The translations under genes and the position numbers were made by a program. 64,000 nucleotides of DNA from Blasia pusilla (taxonomy: Eukaryota > Marchantiophyta > Marchantiopsida > Blasiales), in contig CM114275.1 in assembly GCA_050084515.1 (NCBI GenBank), positions 124,001 through 188,000 on the forward strand. The letters run 5' to 3'. Below, piece after piece: positions 42,370 through 55,741 of the stretch; within the stretch, counting starts at the first letter, position 1; every line of letters begins with the position of its first letter. The notes below the pieces were generated by a model. That model was not told where the DNA came from, did not search any database, and saw only the letters and a program-made list of their open reading frames with translations.

Positions 42370-43780
42370 TAGTCTTCACCAAGTTTCAATCATGATTTAA
42401 TTTTTATTTAAAAACATATTTCTTCCTTTAAGGACCCCTCCAATTTCAAATCCCTATAGCTTTTACTACGTGAAGCAATCAAGGTGGTCGGTTTTGGGTT
42501 TGTCGCCTGGGCATGCCCCCATGGTATACCTCGCCTATTGTCTGCTATATCAAAGCTTCTACACCATTGTATTTTTGTTCGTAAGAACCGGAATATTTGC
42601 GGTCTGTACGAAACTAAACTAAACGGTCAATTTTGAATTTTTCCTCATTCCAATCAGCTAAATAGATACAAAACAGAACCTACCGTACCTTCGTTTTTGG
42701 CCGGTGATTGAGAAGCTGAATCTGAAATTTCCAATTTCTTTCGACTATCTCAACACGTAACCTCGGTTCTCCCCGGACATTCTTTTACCAGTTGTGATTC
42801 TGATTTCCCGTCCATGGCCCCGTCCCTCTTTCATAATCAAATTTGAAAGCATCCTCAAAATCTACGTCGTTATTTTCCATGGCAGATTTCTAGTTTACTT
42901 GATGGATTCACGATTTTTAGTTTTAGCCAATAAGTTTCTTGTGCAATGCACGATATGTAAATATTTGTGAAGAAATTATTTATAATTGACTAGTTAGGAC
43001 CCATAAGGGACTGTGCCATGCACAGTCCCTTATGAATAATTCCACTATTTTAACAAATTTTTAGACCTCATTAAGGTGACAAAAGTAATTTTGAGGGAAA
43101 TTTAGTAACACGTGTCAAACATAGGAGCAGCTTCAAAAAACCACATCCCCCATTTAGTATATAGATTGGGAGATGTGTAAAATCAAATCTATACTATTAG
43201 GGGAGAGTGTCTTCTTCCCTCCCAAACATCTCTCTTTATGCCACTTGGTAATTTTGGCTAATCAATTGGTTTTTGATTTTAGGTCTTTTAGTACATTTTT
43301 GTAGTTGTTTATGGAACACTTTAGGGTTTTATTGGGTTTAACACTTTAGGTTTTATTGCAATCGCTGCATAATTTTTGAACGATTTTTTTCCAATATTCA
43401 AATTCTCTCATGGTGAAAATTACAATCATATGGAGAGAGATCTGTTGATGAAGAAGCCCTTTCCCTCCTCAAAGAGTTGTGAGGCAGCCTTTAGGATTTT
43501 CGTGTTCTCGAGAACTCTACAAAGTCCACTGTATTTATAGGTTGCATTCAAAGTAGAAACTCTTGAGCATATACAACATATATGCACTTCAACCACATAC
43601 TAAGATAACATTTTACTTCAACCAAATTTTTACCATTGAGAGTTGATACTCTATGTTTTATTCATATGTCAAAACGATAACAACTCTAAGAGTTACAAAT
43701 TAACTCTCTATTCATATCCTTATGCGGGATATGATTATGCTAGGCCTATGCACGATCTATTCTTACAATCATCTGTGCTT
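42370..43780. other. Unassigned AT-rich region
   Basis: No genes recognised. Contains the perfect palindrome at 43002-43034. Confidence 0.4.
43002..43034. repeat. Perfect 15-bp palindrome with 3-base loop
   Basis: CATAAGGGACTGTGC (43002-43016) and GCACAGTCCCTTATG (43020-43034) are exact reverse complements around CAT. This is a strong hairpin; it could be a small mobile-element terminus or a small-RNA precursor stem. Confidence 0.85.
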
Positions 43781-43844
43781 TGTACATTCCAAGTAGTCCA
43801 CATGACGAGCAGTTCGAGGTTCAAGTTCAATTTTTCAAGAAGCT

Positions 43845-44040
43845 CTTGAATCACCTCGAGTCTCTAGCAGCTCCCGGATTGAACTTTCCTCCAACTTGGG
43901 TATCACTTCAGGTTGAAAACTTTCTCCAAGAGCTCTCGAGTCACCTCTTGTCTCCAGCAGCTCTCGGTTTGAAAGTTCCTTCAGGTTCAACTTCAACTCC
44001 AACAGCTCTTCCGAGTCACCTCTCGTTTCTTCCTCAAGGA
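43845..44040. repeat. Imperfect tandem repeat, unit ~80 bp
   Basis: Three diverged copies built around AGCTCTCGAGTCACCTC, GTCTCCAGCAGCTC and GGTTGAAA/CTTTCC, beginning near 43845, 43925 and 44000. Confidence 0.6.
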
Positions 44041-44116
44041 AAAAGTCCAATCTCTTCTCTACAATCAATGCTTCAACAATCATGCTGAATATATCGAAGC
44101 TACATAAAAGACCAAC

Positions 44117-44614
44117 ATGGCAACCACAATAACCGCAAAGAAATCCACTGAGGGAAAGAGAAAGTCTGCATCCAAAGTCACTTCAACGAAGAAGCATTAC
44201 AGTATAAAGCTTTCTAATCTCCAACCATTGGAGATTTCCAAATTGTCTCCTATCTCTCAAGAGGATTATTTCCACCTGAGCAAGTGGAAGAAAGCACACT
44301 TCGATAGTAGCTCTCCTTGAGGGACAAAACTTAGCCTTGAGCATGCTTTAGGGTTCGGAGACACAATAAAGAACTCCCCGTTGGGGGGAACCTCAGTTAT
44401 CAGAAAAGGATATTTTCCTAACTCGGTTGAGGGGTTGGAAAAGGATGTTGAAATAGAACTCCAAGGGAGCCCCCAATATTACCTTGGGAGGCCTTGCAAC
44501 GAAAGAGAATGCACATTCAAAGCAACCTCTACGAAAAAAATGTTTGAAAACATCACACCCCAATGTGCAAGAACATTGCTCACCTTCTCAGAGGAGGTTG
44601 CCAATCCACCTTAA
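44117..44614 (+). other. Unrecognised open frames
   Basis: Two adjacent plus-strand frames (44117-44320, Lys/Ser-rich; 44381-44614) look mildly protein-like, but have no known motif and are separated by a stop and shift. They may be transposon remains. Confidence 0.25.
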
Positions 44615-44619
44615 CGTGC

Positions 44620-45488
44620 CCATTAGGTCTAACCCACATACACGTGGGACTAAAAAAAGTCCTCAAAAAGGGCAAAACCGTCAAGGTGTAGTAGTTAACA
44701 TTCAGATTGTGCTCTAACCATACTTGGAGCTAGGAGAATTCTAAGTGTATAGATCAGCTTACATGTAAAGCCTCATTGGAAATGAAAGCTTCCTTTAGAA
44801 TCACTATATATGAGTGTCTGGTTACCACGTTTCACCCACATGTCTACAATTACTCTTCTTGAGTACTCTAGACTACTTACAATCAACCACAAGCGATCAA
44901 GGAAGAATTTTGTAGAGCACAGATCTGGGAAGGGAACATTTTAGAAGTGAGTCCACAATGCTTCCAATTCCCTGAAATGCCCTTGATGCATTTAATTCAG
45001 AAGAACAGTGGAAAACAACCCTACATTAGGAAAGGGCACTCTAATCAATCGATCGAGAAGCAAAAGACTTGCCAAGTTCAACCCCACCCAAATCCAAAGA
45101 AAAAACTCAACAATAGGCCTAAAACATACATGCACTCCAAGAGTCCCAGCCCTTTGCCACATATCTACCTATGATGGTACGTGAATAAAAAAAACGACAG
45201 GTTAAGGAGCGAGGAGAGCTTAGACACAATTTTGAGAGAGTAGAGGAAAGTGAGCAACCATGAACGCAACAACAAGGGCCAAAACAAGCACCAAGCTCAA
45301 CAAGCATGGGTTGGATTCCCTGTGCATTCTTGCAACGAGTAGCAAGATGTAGCACCATGTAGTCTTCGCAAAGAGCAATGGTAGTCTCAACAAGGAGCCC
45401 GCCGCGGCGAGAGCACATAGAAGCTAGGAGCAGAAGACTAGAGCACGTAGAATCACCAGAGCGTGGGCGAGACGAGAGCACGGAGGAT
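44620..45488. other. Unassigned flank of element D
   Basis: No supported gene. Includes GC-richer sequence (45380-45488) directly left of the element D LTR. Confidence 0.35.
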
Positions 45489-45547
45489 GTCATGACCATA
45501 CGGATTATGTCGTAGAGTATAGTGTGCTAGTAGAGGCCATTCCTTAT

Positions 45548-46250
45548 CACTAGAAGAAATCCCTGGTTTTATGACTAGGTTATATGACTCATATGAGTCA
45601 TATTTTACATACCACGACTAACAATGACTAACGACTACTTTAGACACAAAAGCCAAGTCATATTTGTTTGGCGACTAGGCTAACTAGGATGGTCAGCTTA
45701 GGTGGAGGTTGGTATATGACTAGAGGGTGTAGTCATGAGGCCATGACTAACACATCACTCAGATGACGTGGAATAATGACACATCATCAATGACATGGAC
45801 TATTTAGTGTGATGTGTCACTGATGACATAGACTATTGTTGTGACATGTCACTGATGATGTGGACTTGAGTACGACTCGTCTAGTCATATGTGTATATTT
45901 TTCTAGTTACCACCAACGACTCCTTTAGTCATGGTTGGTGTGCAAAAGTTCAGAATATCCTATGAAAATGCACCAAGTATACTCCATTGAGTTATAGTTG
46001 GCAACTCATGTAGTCATTTTATTTTATTGAAATGTTGGTATGGACTCATGTAGTCATGTACTATGACTAGAAGAGTAGAGTTACATGACTACTATAAAAG
46101 AGGATACAACTGGTTTAGTCGTGAAGATATGACTATATGAGTAGCGGAAATTATATAGTCATTGCAACAGAATTGCATGAGTCATACAATTATGACAAGA
46201 GAGAACTTGAAGCTTACTACTTTAGTTTTTGAAGAGTACTGTGCAAGTTA
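45548..46250. repeat. CACTA left subterminal repeats
   Basis: Many short repeats of ATGACTCAT, GACTAGTCAT-like and TAGTCATG motifs in both orientations (for example TATATGACTCATATGAGTCA near 45581). These are typical TNPA-binding arrays near CACTA ends. Confidence 0.75.
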
Positions 46251-46585
46251 TATTGATATGACTAGTGGGAATATAAATTTTGGATATTTTGGAATGTTTA
46301 TTATGCCTTCTGAAGGGTGCAAGAATGAATGGATCTGAATTATTGAAATCCTCTTTTGAAAACAGATTTTGAGGGGTGGAATGTCACTTAAGAGTAGCTT
46401 CCATACACCAAATTACAAAATTAATCATTATTACATGGGGTTATCATTCAAAAATAGATGAAAAAAAAATTATCAAATATAATAGGGTTTATGATCTCAT
46501 CTTGAAAGAGCAAGAGAGATTATGTCATCCATGAAAACAAAGTTATTGCACCTTAGATAGTTGGGTGCCAAAAGAAAAAACTATT

Positions 46586-49500
46586 CTATTGAATCACCTT
46601 TCTCATATGCATCTCGGCCGAGAGCATGCTTGAACCATGAGCATCACCAAATGTTTCTTGTGCAGGTTCGTCTATCAAATTCGGCATCCACAAAGCATGT
46701 TCTGGTTCGAACACCTCGTTTAGATCAACCCTCACCACGCCTAAGGGGATGTCTTTGGCATGGAACTTGTCTCTCCCACCAAAACCTGATATAACTCCTG
46801 ACCCAAGCACCATCCTACTCAACTTTGGCTTGGTGAGTAATACGTGATCACCAATTCGTAGCTAAAAAAATACAGGCATTTAGTTAGTATCAATTCAAAT
46901 TCTTTCCACATGCATTTGCACCATTAATCTGAAAATAAAAAACTGCTATGATATACCTGTTTGAAAGACCATCCCCATTTCGGAAGATGACGTGAAAAGT
47001 TCACAAGTCCTAGATGACCATTTGACTATCCACAACAAGAATTATCGGTGTCGTCATATAAACCTTGAATAGAAGAGGCCATTATAGATGAGATAAATTA
47101 CCTTAGTTATTTTCTTAGACGGGCCTGATCTGATTTCACTTTCTGCTCATTCAAACCATCGGATTGTAGCCTAGACTTCTGTCTTTTGGCTGGTGATGAT
47201 TTGGCTTGGCTATCCATACTCACGTTTTCTGCACATTATGCACGACAAAGTCCATTGAAGGTTGTAAGAAAAAATGAGTTTTGTTTCGTGAATAGTTTGA
47301 AAACTATGCCACAGATAAATTCATTATGCCAAGGATGACATACTTACGAGTGATTCGAGTATCACCATCTGCACTTTCTGTGGAACTTCTCCTTTTGTTG
47401 CTCCGTTCTGGCACTTCAAGAAACAACCCAAGTATTGAGAAATGAATTGTAAAACCAGATTCTTCACTTCAACAAGTAATTATATTATAAGACCCTACAT
47501 GTAGTGAAGCTAAACTCTCTACTTACCACCAGATTGTGTAGTTGCCATTGCCTCTTTTTGTGTGGAGATCTTCCTCTTCCCTAATTGTCCGGTTGTAGAC
47601 GCTGGTATAGGTTCACCAATGACTGTAAGTTACTCAAAACAAAGAAAGTCAATTGTGAAATGCTCATGCTGGAAAGGACAAGTAGTTATAACCATTGAAA
47701 ACCAAGGGCGGAAGAATGAGAATGGGCTACCTGATGTGAGCTTCTCATCTGTTGTTGCATATGGTTAAGAATTGGATGGCGGGGAACTAGAAATCTGGTG
47801 TGGTGTTGAAGACACATCCTTTGAAGTAAGTTTGGACACCATTTCCATGAGTACACTTAATGCCTTGTTCTGCCGTTCCATCTACAACTTCACATCATCC
47901 AAATCTGCGCTCCACTTCTTTTCCACTTCTTCCAATTGAATAGTGACTCTAGATTCCACACTCTGCATATATAATCCAACGATCAATTAGGTACCAAAAA
48001 AATATGGTTTTGCAATTACACACTTAGATACAATCATGATACTAACACCATAATTCAACATGATTAATGATATGATATTAACTCCATGACCCAATAAGAT
48101 GAAGGTCATAATACTAGCCATGTCAAGCCAACGGGTAAGAAAAAAGTCAAGCATTTACATTTACCGATGAACTCAATTGTGTGAAACCTGGCTTAGGCAA
48201 CTCGCTTCTCTCCGTATATTCTAGCCCCGTGCCCAAGGATTCCTTTGAGGTACGTTGTTGCACCTGCACATGCTCCTTAAATACATAAATAAGGAAATTC
48301 ATGCATGTGAAAGGATTCAATGCAAATATGGAAATAAAGCAATAATGGAAGTTTTCTACCATTATATAACTTTAGCAAGAAAACTAGGGAATGCCAAGAT
48401 GACTTACATCAAGTCCATCTAAACCTGCACGGCCGGAGAAATTTAAAGTCTGGACCTTGGCCCTTGCTCGAGCCATCTTTTTTGCCTTCATTTTGCCCTC
48501 CTCGGAGAGCCAATAATCTACTAATCGATTCCATGACTCCTCATTGGTATCAGGGTGACATGGGACTGCTCGATGAGCTCCATGTAATGTCCAATAGTTC
48601 TTGACATTGGATCGCTCGGTTTTCAATAGTTGTGCTATTTTTTTCTTCATGAAATCAAGCGAAAGAGATGATGCACCCACATATGTGTATGCCTCAAGGA
48701 TGTGATTTCGAGCAAGCCACCATGCTGATAGAATTCTGTTTACCAATCTCAATGCATGATAAGTCCAAGTACCTCATCACCCATACCTTCAATTCATTTA
48801 GCCAAGGCTCATAACCAGGAACTCTAGGCGATGGAATACCATTTGGCATGAGCTCACATCTAGGTTTTAAGTTTTGCTCCTTCCTAATGGAGACATCACG
48901 AGTCCACAAATCACGCTTTGTGCGACTCTGCCGCTCTCCTACAAATATACCACCATCCCAATTCTCAGATGTAAAAAATGTAGGGCCGACGATTATAAAC
49001 TCACCAAATCATAATTATGTTGAACTATATTTACTATAAGACCAACTTATACTAGTAACAGTTTCACACCTTTCATAATACAACAACCTATTTTAGTATA
49101 AATTTGCAAACTCGAACCAAGTGAGAAGTTACCTTTAGATGCACCGCTATGGGTCAAATTTTCTGATGGGCTTGGTGTTGTGCAAGATTGAGACCTACTA
49201 CGGTATAATTCATCATCCGTATTCCGTTGGCCAATGGAGGTGCCAACGGTGTTGGGGCAGCGGTTGGGATGGCCCATGTCCCTTGTGTCCACAAAAGAAA
49301 TACAATTAGCTAGTTAGACTTCCAATTAATTGAATTCCCGTGTGCAAAACAAGAAAGAACATAATAGTAAGCCTACTTACCCATGGGGGTGGGATTTTCA
49401 TGGATGATTGAGCTCCATTGGTCCATGGTGGCTGAAATTGACTTCCATAACCCATCGGTGATTGCATCATCATTGGTACCCACCACGGCATCTGGCTCTG

Positions 49501-50476
49501 TGCCCATGGGGGTGGATGAGGGGGATATACTTGCGAAGGCATTATGGGTTGTGATGGAGTTCCATCCATGGGCTGCACATGCAAGTAAATGGGTGAATAA
49601 ACTAAACTAGAGACCATTTGATGAGCAAAGATTAGTGAAGTCATAATGACAGGCTTCTACCACTCAATTTATTACATACCAATCATACATATAGAGATAG
49701 TTGAATATTCCTCCATGTCTACAATTATATTACCGCATCGATTGTATTGGTGGAATTTCGTACACTTCCCTGTTTGGATGGTTCGATTGGACGCTCCTTT
49801 GCTTGAGGCTATTCAAAACAGACATCTCATTGTGAGTTAACACAGTAGTCATAATTCTAAAATCTGAAGAGAGTAGCAAAACAACAAGATGTGAAGAGAA
49901 AGTACCCTCCCATCCTCCAGCCACAAGTCATCATCCTCTTCAGTCCCCAAGAAGTCCATCTCAAGGAGTGGATTATAATAGGGGTCTTTGGAATCACTAT
50001 CTGAACAATCTTTTATAATCTCCTCGGGGATTACACTTTGGTTAGTGGTCTTCTCCTCCAACCGTAAGCTACGTCTTTGTGGAAGGGAAGGACTCCAAAA
50101 TGGCAAAGGCTTGCGCTCCTTCACAACCCTTGGAGCAACAAACCTTCAAAATATGATCACACAAATTCGGTCATATTTCCTAATGTACAACCACTACATG
50201 AACATGATACACTTGCCAAATAAAGCAAAAGAAAAAGATTATCCAAGATCATACTTACCAATCCTTCAACCCACCAAACAACTCCGCCTCTTTGGCCTTT
50301 CTCTCTTTCACTCTACGATTCCTTTCTTCTTCGTATGGATTAGGACTTTGTTGAACATTATCTATACCATCCCAAGATGAACTCTGATTGGATTCCACGT
50401 TCTCTTCAGTCATATCAGGTACACCGTTCCAAGCGCCTCCCTCCCTCTGTAGACAACAAGTTAGCAAGAATAACAC
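46586..50476 (-). pseudogene. CACTA second gene: TNPA-like / Transposase_24 protein with DUF8039-like C-terminus
   Basis: Several minus-strand exons with consensus splice sites. An acidic/basic N-terminus (EERNRRVKERKAKEAELFGG) has a GT donor (GATTG|GTAAGT) at ~50257. It is followed by LPQRRSLRLEEKTTNQSV, then a Pro/Met/Gln-rich exon (PSQVYPPHPPPWAQSQM, 49.38-49.58 kb). A core exon (48.75-48.42 kb) carries FMKKKIAQLLKTERSNVKNY and WNRLVDYWLSEEGKMKAKKM, the plant Transposase_24 signature. Near 46.8-46.6 kb, FHAKDIPLGVVRVDLNEVFE and FGDAHGSSM resemble DUF8039, often seen at the end of such proteins. It would bind the subterminal repeats and regulate excision. Exon boundaries are only partly resolved and I cannot exclude that it is intact. 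Confidence 0.7.
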
Positions 50477-50641
50477 CTAACTTGACGGCAATTCGAGAGT
50501 TCTACTTGTTAACGTAGAGTTTCATTCCATTATGCCCAACAACACCAGAATTCACTTACATTAATGCAACAAAAATCAATTATTTGAATCATACCAAAAA
50601 AAAGACAATGATGAGTACCAAAGAAACAACTATGAATTAAT

Positions 50642-51424
50642 CTAATCTGATTCTGAGTTATTAGAGTCTGAATCAACATCTTCTATCATATCGCATACAT
50701 GGATTATTGGCACATGTTGCACATCCACTCTAGCAGTCTCCATCTCTGCATCACTTAGGACTCTAGCTCCTAAGGTACTTGCATCTGGTAGATTCCCTGG
50801 TTCCATGCATGTGGCATGGAAGGTGGGCAAAACATTACAAGCTCCATCTAGCGACTCTAAGTCATCAAAATAAACTCTCCGAGCTCTAGCTTCCTTCCTC
50901 ATCACCACTTTCCATCCTCCACCCTCATCGGCATCTCCATAAAACACTTGTTGCACTTGTGATGGGAAAACAAATGGCTGGTGATCTAATGGCTTGCATG
51001 ACCTCAAGTTGGCCAACAGAAAACCCTCCTTATCTAATCTCATGGATCCTACTCTTGAATCCCAATCTGCTTTAACCCACCGTCCTCGCATTAGTATTAT
51101 GGGTTGTTCTACAACCCCATAATCAAGTAAGAGAATATCAACCAACACCCCAACATATGAGTATAAACAATTCTGGTTGGAACTTTTTTCATCAACAAAT
51201 ACTGCACCTATTCCACTATCATAAGTGGAGAAGGATGTCGCACCACTTGGCCCTTCTACCCTGAAGTGGTTTCCGTAGGCTTTCATACTCTTGAATGACA
51301 ATGCCCTACTATTAGGAGGTATAGCTAACGATAGTAGGTGAGCATCAAGATCTTTTGAGTTGTCAATTGCATCTTGTGTAATGGCAAGGCGAATCCACTT
51401 TTCAAAGGAATGTCTCTCGAACAT
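50642..51424 (-). CDS. CACTA transposase C-terminal region (DUF4216-like)
   Basis: An open minus-strand frame of ~260 codons. YVGVLVDILLLDYGVVEQPI, then MRGRWVKADWDSRVG, FLLANLRSCKPLDHQPFVFP and SQVQQVFYGD..GGGWKVVM match the DUF4216 pattern (a beta-rich domain, usual C-terminus of plant CACTA transposases). It ends in an acidic tail DVDSDSNNSESD and stop. It is likely the last exon of the transposase gene upstream. Confidence 0.8.
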   Translation of the reverse strand: MFERHSFEKWIRLAITQDAIDNSKDLDAHLLSLAIPPNSRALSFKSMKAYGNHFRVEGPSGATSFSTYDSGIGAVFVDEKSSNQNCLYSYVGVLVDILLLDYGVVEQPIILMRGRWVKADWDSRVGSMRLDKEGFLLANLRSCKPLDHQPFVFPSQVQQVFYGDADEGGGWKVVMRKEARARRVYFDDLESLDGACNVLPTFHATCMEPGNLPDASTLGARVLSDAEMETARVDVQHVPIIHVCDMIEDVDSDSNNSESD

Positions 51425-51429
51425 GACTG

Positions 51430-54270
51430 ATATTTCTGTTCAATCACAATGTTAATGGTATTAGTACATTCTTTTGTATTTAATGTGTCAATACCAAAAT
51501 AATATACACTTTGAGAGTCCGAACCGTAATTCACATGACTATAACCTTGAAAAGCATATATTGAGAGTTTTACCTTTGCCAATCAACCATGATCTCTGTA
51601 TTATGCAACACATAATGATGTGCTAAGTTGATCATTTTCTCGAAAGTCGAATCGAGTGCCCGCACCTTCTTGCTCCTCACCAACGACCCCTCTTCCTCCC
51701 CATCATCCCACACTCGCGTCACGACGTCTTCAAACCTTTTCATATACTCGGTCACAAACCCTAATGCCTCGTCCTTCACATACCCTTCTCGCCATGCACC
51801 CCTCTGGTCTAGCTTTAGACCGTACATATTTCTTCATGTACCCCATATATCGATCCATTGGATACATCCATCGACATGCCATCTTGGCCCACACATGTCC
51901 AATTCTTCTACGACATGAATCAACAAATGTGTCATCACGTCGAAGAAAGATGGAGGGAAATGCATTTCAAATAGACAAAGGGTTATGGCGTCTCTTCCAA
52001 GAGTTTGTCAAATAAAGCTGGAATCATATACCTTTGTACACACCATTCTAAAAATGCCGGATAATCTAATAACCACCATTCTCACGTGGTCCTTCGAAGA
52101 CCACGGATGCAATAAGGAAGGACTTTTGAATGAAGACATGGTAATCATGTGATTTCATATTGCCCAATTTTCGATTAACCACATGCTTGGAGAGTTCTCC
52201 ACAATATCCAGATGGCACTTTCAAGTTTTGAATCCTCGAAAGGAAAGTGTTCAAGTCACGAGGAGATAGACAATAATCGGAAACTGGTTTAAGCAAAACT
52301 TGGGGTTTACTAGGATGGGTTGCAACCACAAATGGGATCGAATCCCCACGGGCCTCTAGATCTCTCCTTACTTTCACAAGATCTTTCACTCCAAATAAGG
52401 TCTTGACTAGATTCTCAACGATATTCTTCTCAACGTGCATTACATCTAACGTATGGCATATAAGCAAATTCTGATTGTATCGTCAAGGAAGCATGGACAT
52501 CTCACAACTTCAACATGATAGCTAATATACACAATCAAATCAAACAAAAGCTATCCTCCTCTATAGCCACTATTTCATAACATAAAGAATGGATAATATA
52601 GAGAAGAAGCAGGATACTGGCCAATATGGCAACGAATATAGTATACTCAGCCTTTTCACCCCAGTTCTCTTGTAGGGATCAGTAGGGCCGTCTTCTCGAC
52701 CCCCACTCTCATCATATGCATGTTTTTCATTTGCCCATCCAATAATCTCTCTGGAAAGTAGTCTAGGCACGCGTGGTCTAAGTTCTGCACTCCCGTTGAA
52801 GTGAGATCCATACCTGCGGGTCCTCCATGGATGGCTCAATGGGAGATATCGACGATGACAACTGTATATGGGCTTTCCACAAGACTTTGAAAAATCAGAA
52901 TCCACTCGAGGCCCGCATATAGTACATCCTAGTTTTCCACCATGGCTCCTGACTCTGATTCCATATGTCGGGTAATCATTTAATGGTCCATAGTAAGGTA
53001 GCCCTGAACATGAAGTTCCAACTTCCGCCTACCTTTCGGACGTCATGAAATTGAACCCCTTTCCACATTTCTTGGAACTCTTCCACTAGAGGAAGCAAGT
53101 ATGTGTCTATGTTTTTCCCATTTACACTCTCCTTTCTGGTATGATCAAAGAGAGCATCACAAAGAATTTTTTTGTTGAAGCCAGGAGGCAAGTTATAATT
53201 AACTAGAAGCACGGGCCATGTTGACCACTTAACTCGACTTGTCTGAAAATGGATTCACTCCGTCCAAAGCTAGCCCAAACTGCAATTCCTCTTCTCCTCG
53301 GCAAAGTCCGGATATAAGTTGTCCATGTGGCGCCATGCCTTGCAATCATTTGTATGTCTTACTAAGCCATCCTTGCTCGATTCAAGGGGCCCAAGTTAAC
53401 AATTCAGACAACGTCTTGCATCTAAACATACGTCTCATCCGAGGTATGACAGAAAATGCCTTAATACCTCACATGGTACCAACGTTCTACCCACTTTCCG
53501 AACCTTGGTTTCCCACATAATGGGAGATCTCACTTCAGCCAAATCACCCCGAATAAAACACATCCATTTGGACACGCATGGATATCTTTGTTGTAACCTA
53601 AGCCTAGTTTACCAATGAGTTTTTTTGCTACATAATAACTTGGTGGCACCAAGTTCCTGCCTGGTAGGACCAACTTACAAAGGAGTTTCAGAAATTCGTC
53701 AATAGCTACATTTGGGACGCCATGGGTGGTTTGAATGTTGAATAGTAACATGACAAAAGCCAAAACAGATGTTTTTCTTTTGAGGGAACAAGGGTTTGCA
53801 AGCTTCAAACAAGCTCCTCATATTCATCTACATGATTGAATAGTGGTTCTTCGTTTGATATTCCGGTTCTGGTAATTCATCAGATGGGAGAGATGTCTCT
53901 TGATTTCATCCTCGTGTATATGATCGTATTTCTGGAAAATATCATTGAGCATTTTATGAACGTCAATGTGCTCGTCTATATCGCCATGGAAGATCTCTCC
54001 TTCCATCCACATGGAAGGTGGGGTTGACTCCATTGTCTTATCCTCTTGGCTTCTTTTTTTCAGCAAGATCATGCATAAGCCACTCCTCATCTGAAGAGTC
54101 CCATCCATCCCTAGATTTCGGCACTCGACAAAGCGCCCGAGCGCCCATTTTTTCTCAAATGTGCTTCCACCTTGCCGATGGACAACGAGACCCACCCTTA
54201 CAGTCATTGCACGGACACCGCAATCTTTTACTGACCCAAAGACACTAGCTCGTGTGCTTTCCGTTGCCAC
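51430..54270 (-). pseudogene. CACTA transposase (TNP2 / Transposase_21 type)
   Basis: Minus strand, in order: PSYYVAKKLIGKLGLGYNKD and HACPNGCVLFGVIW (53.55-53.65 kb), YPDFAEEKRNCSLGLALDGV (53.3 kb), LLVNYNLPPGFNKKILCDAL and YLLPLVEEFQEMWKGVQFHD (53.2-53.0 kb). DVMHVEKNIVENLVKTLFGV, VPSGYCGELSKHVVNRKL and MKSHDYHVFIQKSFL follow (52.47-52.07 kb, the DUF4218 zone), then FEKMINLAHHYVLHNTEI (51.6 kb). These are hallmark stretches of TNP2 transposases, which cut at CACTA ends. Stops and shifts at ~53.8, 53.5, 53.2 and 52.9 kb suggest decay, though some may be introns. Transcription would start from the right end of the element. Confidence 0.85.
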
Positions 54271-54414
54271 AACTTGGAATCATGTGCCTTTACTCTAACT
54301 GGGTGGTTCAAATCCATTCTAAGGGGATTGGAAGTGGATTCCCGCAAATTGTGAACTGAAACATTCCAAACACATCCAAAACCATGACATCTTGCCTCAA
54401 TAACGAATTCCATA

Positions 54415-55655
54415 AACCACGGCTGGACGAGCTATCATCTGAATGCATACCCACGTGAAGTCAAGACAAGTATGATAAGGCACGTATACCTAACCTGGTT
54501 CTTATCTCGATGGAGATCTCAATCATCACTAACAATCCTCACCGATGCGGTCCAATGCTTCCAACGACATTCCTGAATGACAAATGTAACACACCCAACC
54601 TTTAGATAATGACTCAATCCTTTGATATGTACACTTCATCATGGCCCTGGTCTAATAAATGTTTTCAGCGAAGATTTAGACAAACAAACTATAAAGCTAA
54701 TCTGCTATGAGTGACCATAGTATTTTACCTTACACTCACATCAAATCAACGATCAGTCAATAGGAAAAGAAACGCAAGACGAGTGAGGAACACATCAAAA
54801 AGTCAAGCTTTCGTCAACTTAGTTCTAGAATTTGGAGCGAGCAATCATTGAGAAGTAGAGGTTAGAGATATAGTTAGCATTCAGTAGTCAATATCTGGTC
54901 TCAATATGTCTCCATGCAATTTAAAGTAATTCCTAGTATCTCCTTTATGACTATGTAATGCAGCAAATGCAAGTATGTACTTTTAGGGAAACGGATGTGA
55001 TGCACAAGCTTATCAGAAGGTTCTCTGCAGATTGTTGCAGAGGAGATGCGGTCAGTGTGGTCGCTTGCATGAAGTGGTGATACATGGAGGCGATGGAAAA
55101 GGCATTATCCGAAAACAAGAACTTCCTAAACCTACTCAATTCAATATACACTTGCTATGTCTTTGAAGTAGCGAGGAATATTTCTCTTGTTATAAGCCTA
55201 TATCAAGCTAACTTAGGTGCTAAACTTATACTATGCAAAGTGCCTCTTTCTTGTGTTTGGGCGAATTGTCGATAAGCACCATGGCCACAGGAATATGGAC
55301 GTATCAAGATCTCGTGAATATGGCAACATATCAAAGCAAAGAGCCACTTTGTTTCAAAATCGACCAATTATCTCACTCCTTGTCTAGAAATGGGTCCGCA
55401 TATGAGAATAAAGATGGCAGCATGTTCAAAATTTCTCCATCGTGTAATATTGATGGCCTCTGTGGGATATGGTTTACCATGGTTCCGAAGATGACTCGAC
55501 TTAATCAGACGCCTTTGTACTGTGTTGTTGGGATGATTTCTACCTGCCTTCAGCAAATATTCAGGGGCAATTATGTCCTTCGTTACAATAATCATAGACT
55601 TATTGCTCGTCAACTTTCAGCATTCAGTCGGACATTTTGCATAATTTCAAGTCAT
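54415..55655. other. CACTA interior, unassigned
   Basis: Between the transposase 5' end and the first GA tract. A plus-strand frame at 55233-55660 is open but has no motif I recognise and extends into the GA repeat. Probably leader or promoter sequence of the minus-strand transposase or captured sequence. Confidence 0.35.
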
Positions 55656-55656
55656 A

Positions 55657-55659
<3 letters not shown>

Positions 55660-55737
<78 letters not shown>
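55660..55737. repeat. (GA)n microsatellite
   Basis: A pure GA run of ~75 bp inside the CACTA element. Long Arg-Glu frames here are artefacts of the repeat. Confidence 0.95.
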
Positions 55738-55739
<2 letters not shown>

Positions 55740-55741
<2 letters not shown>

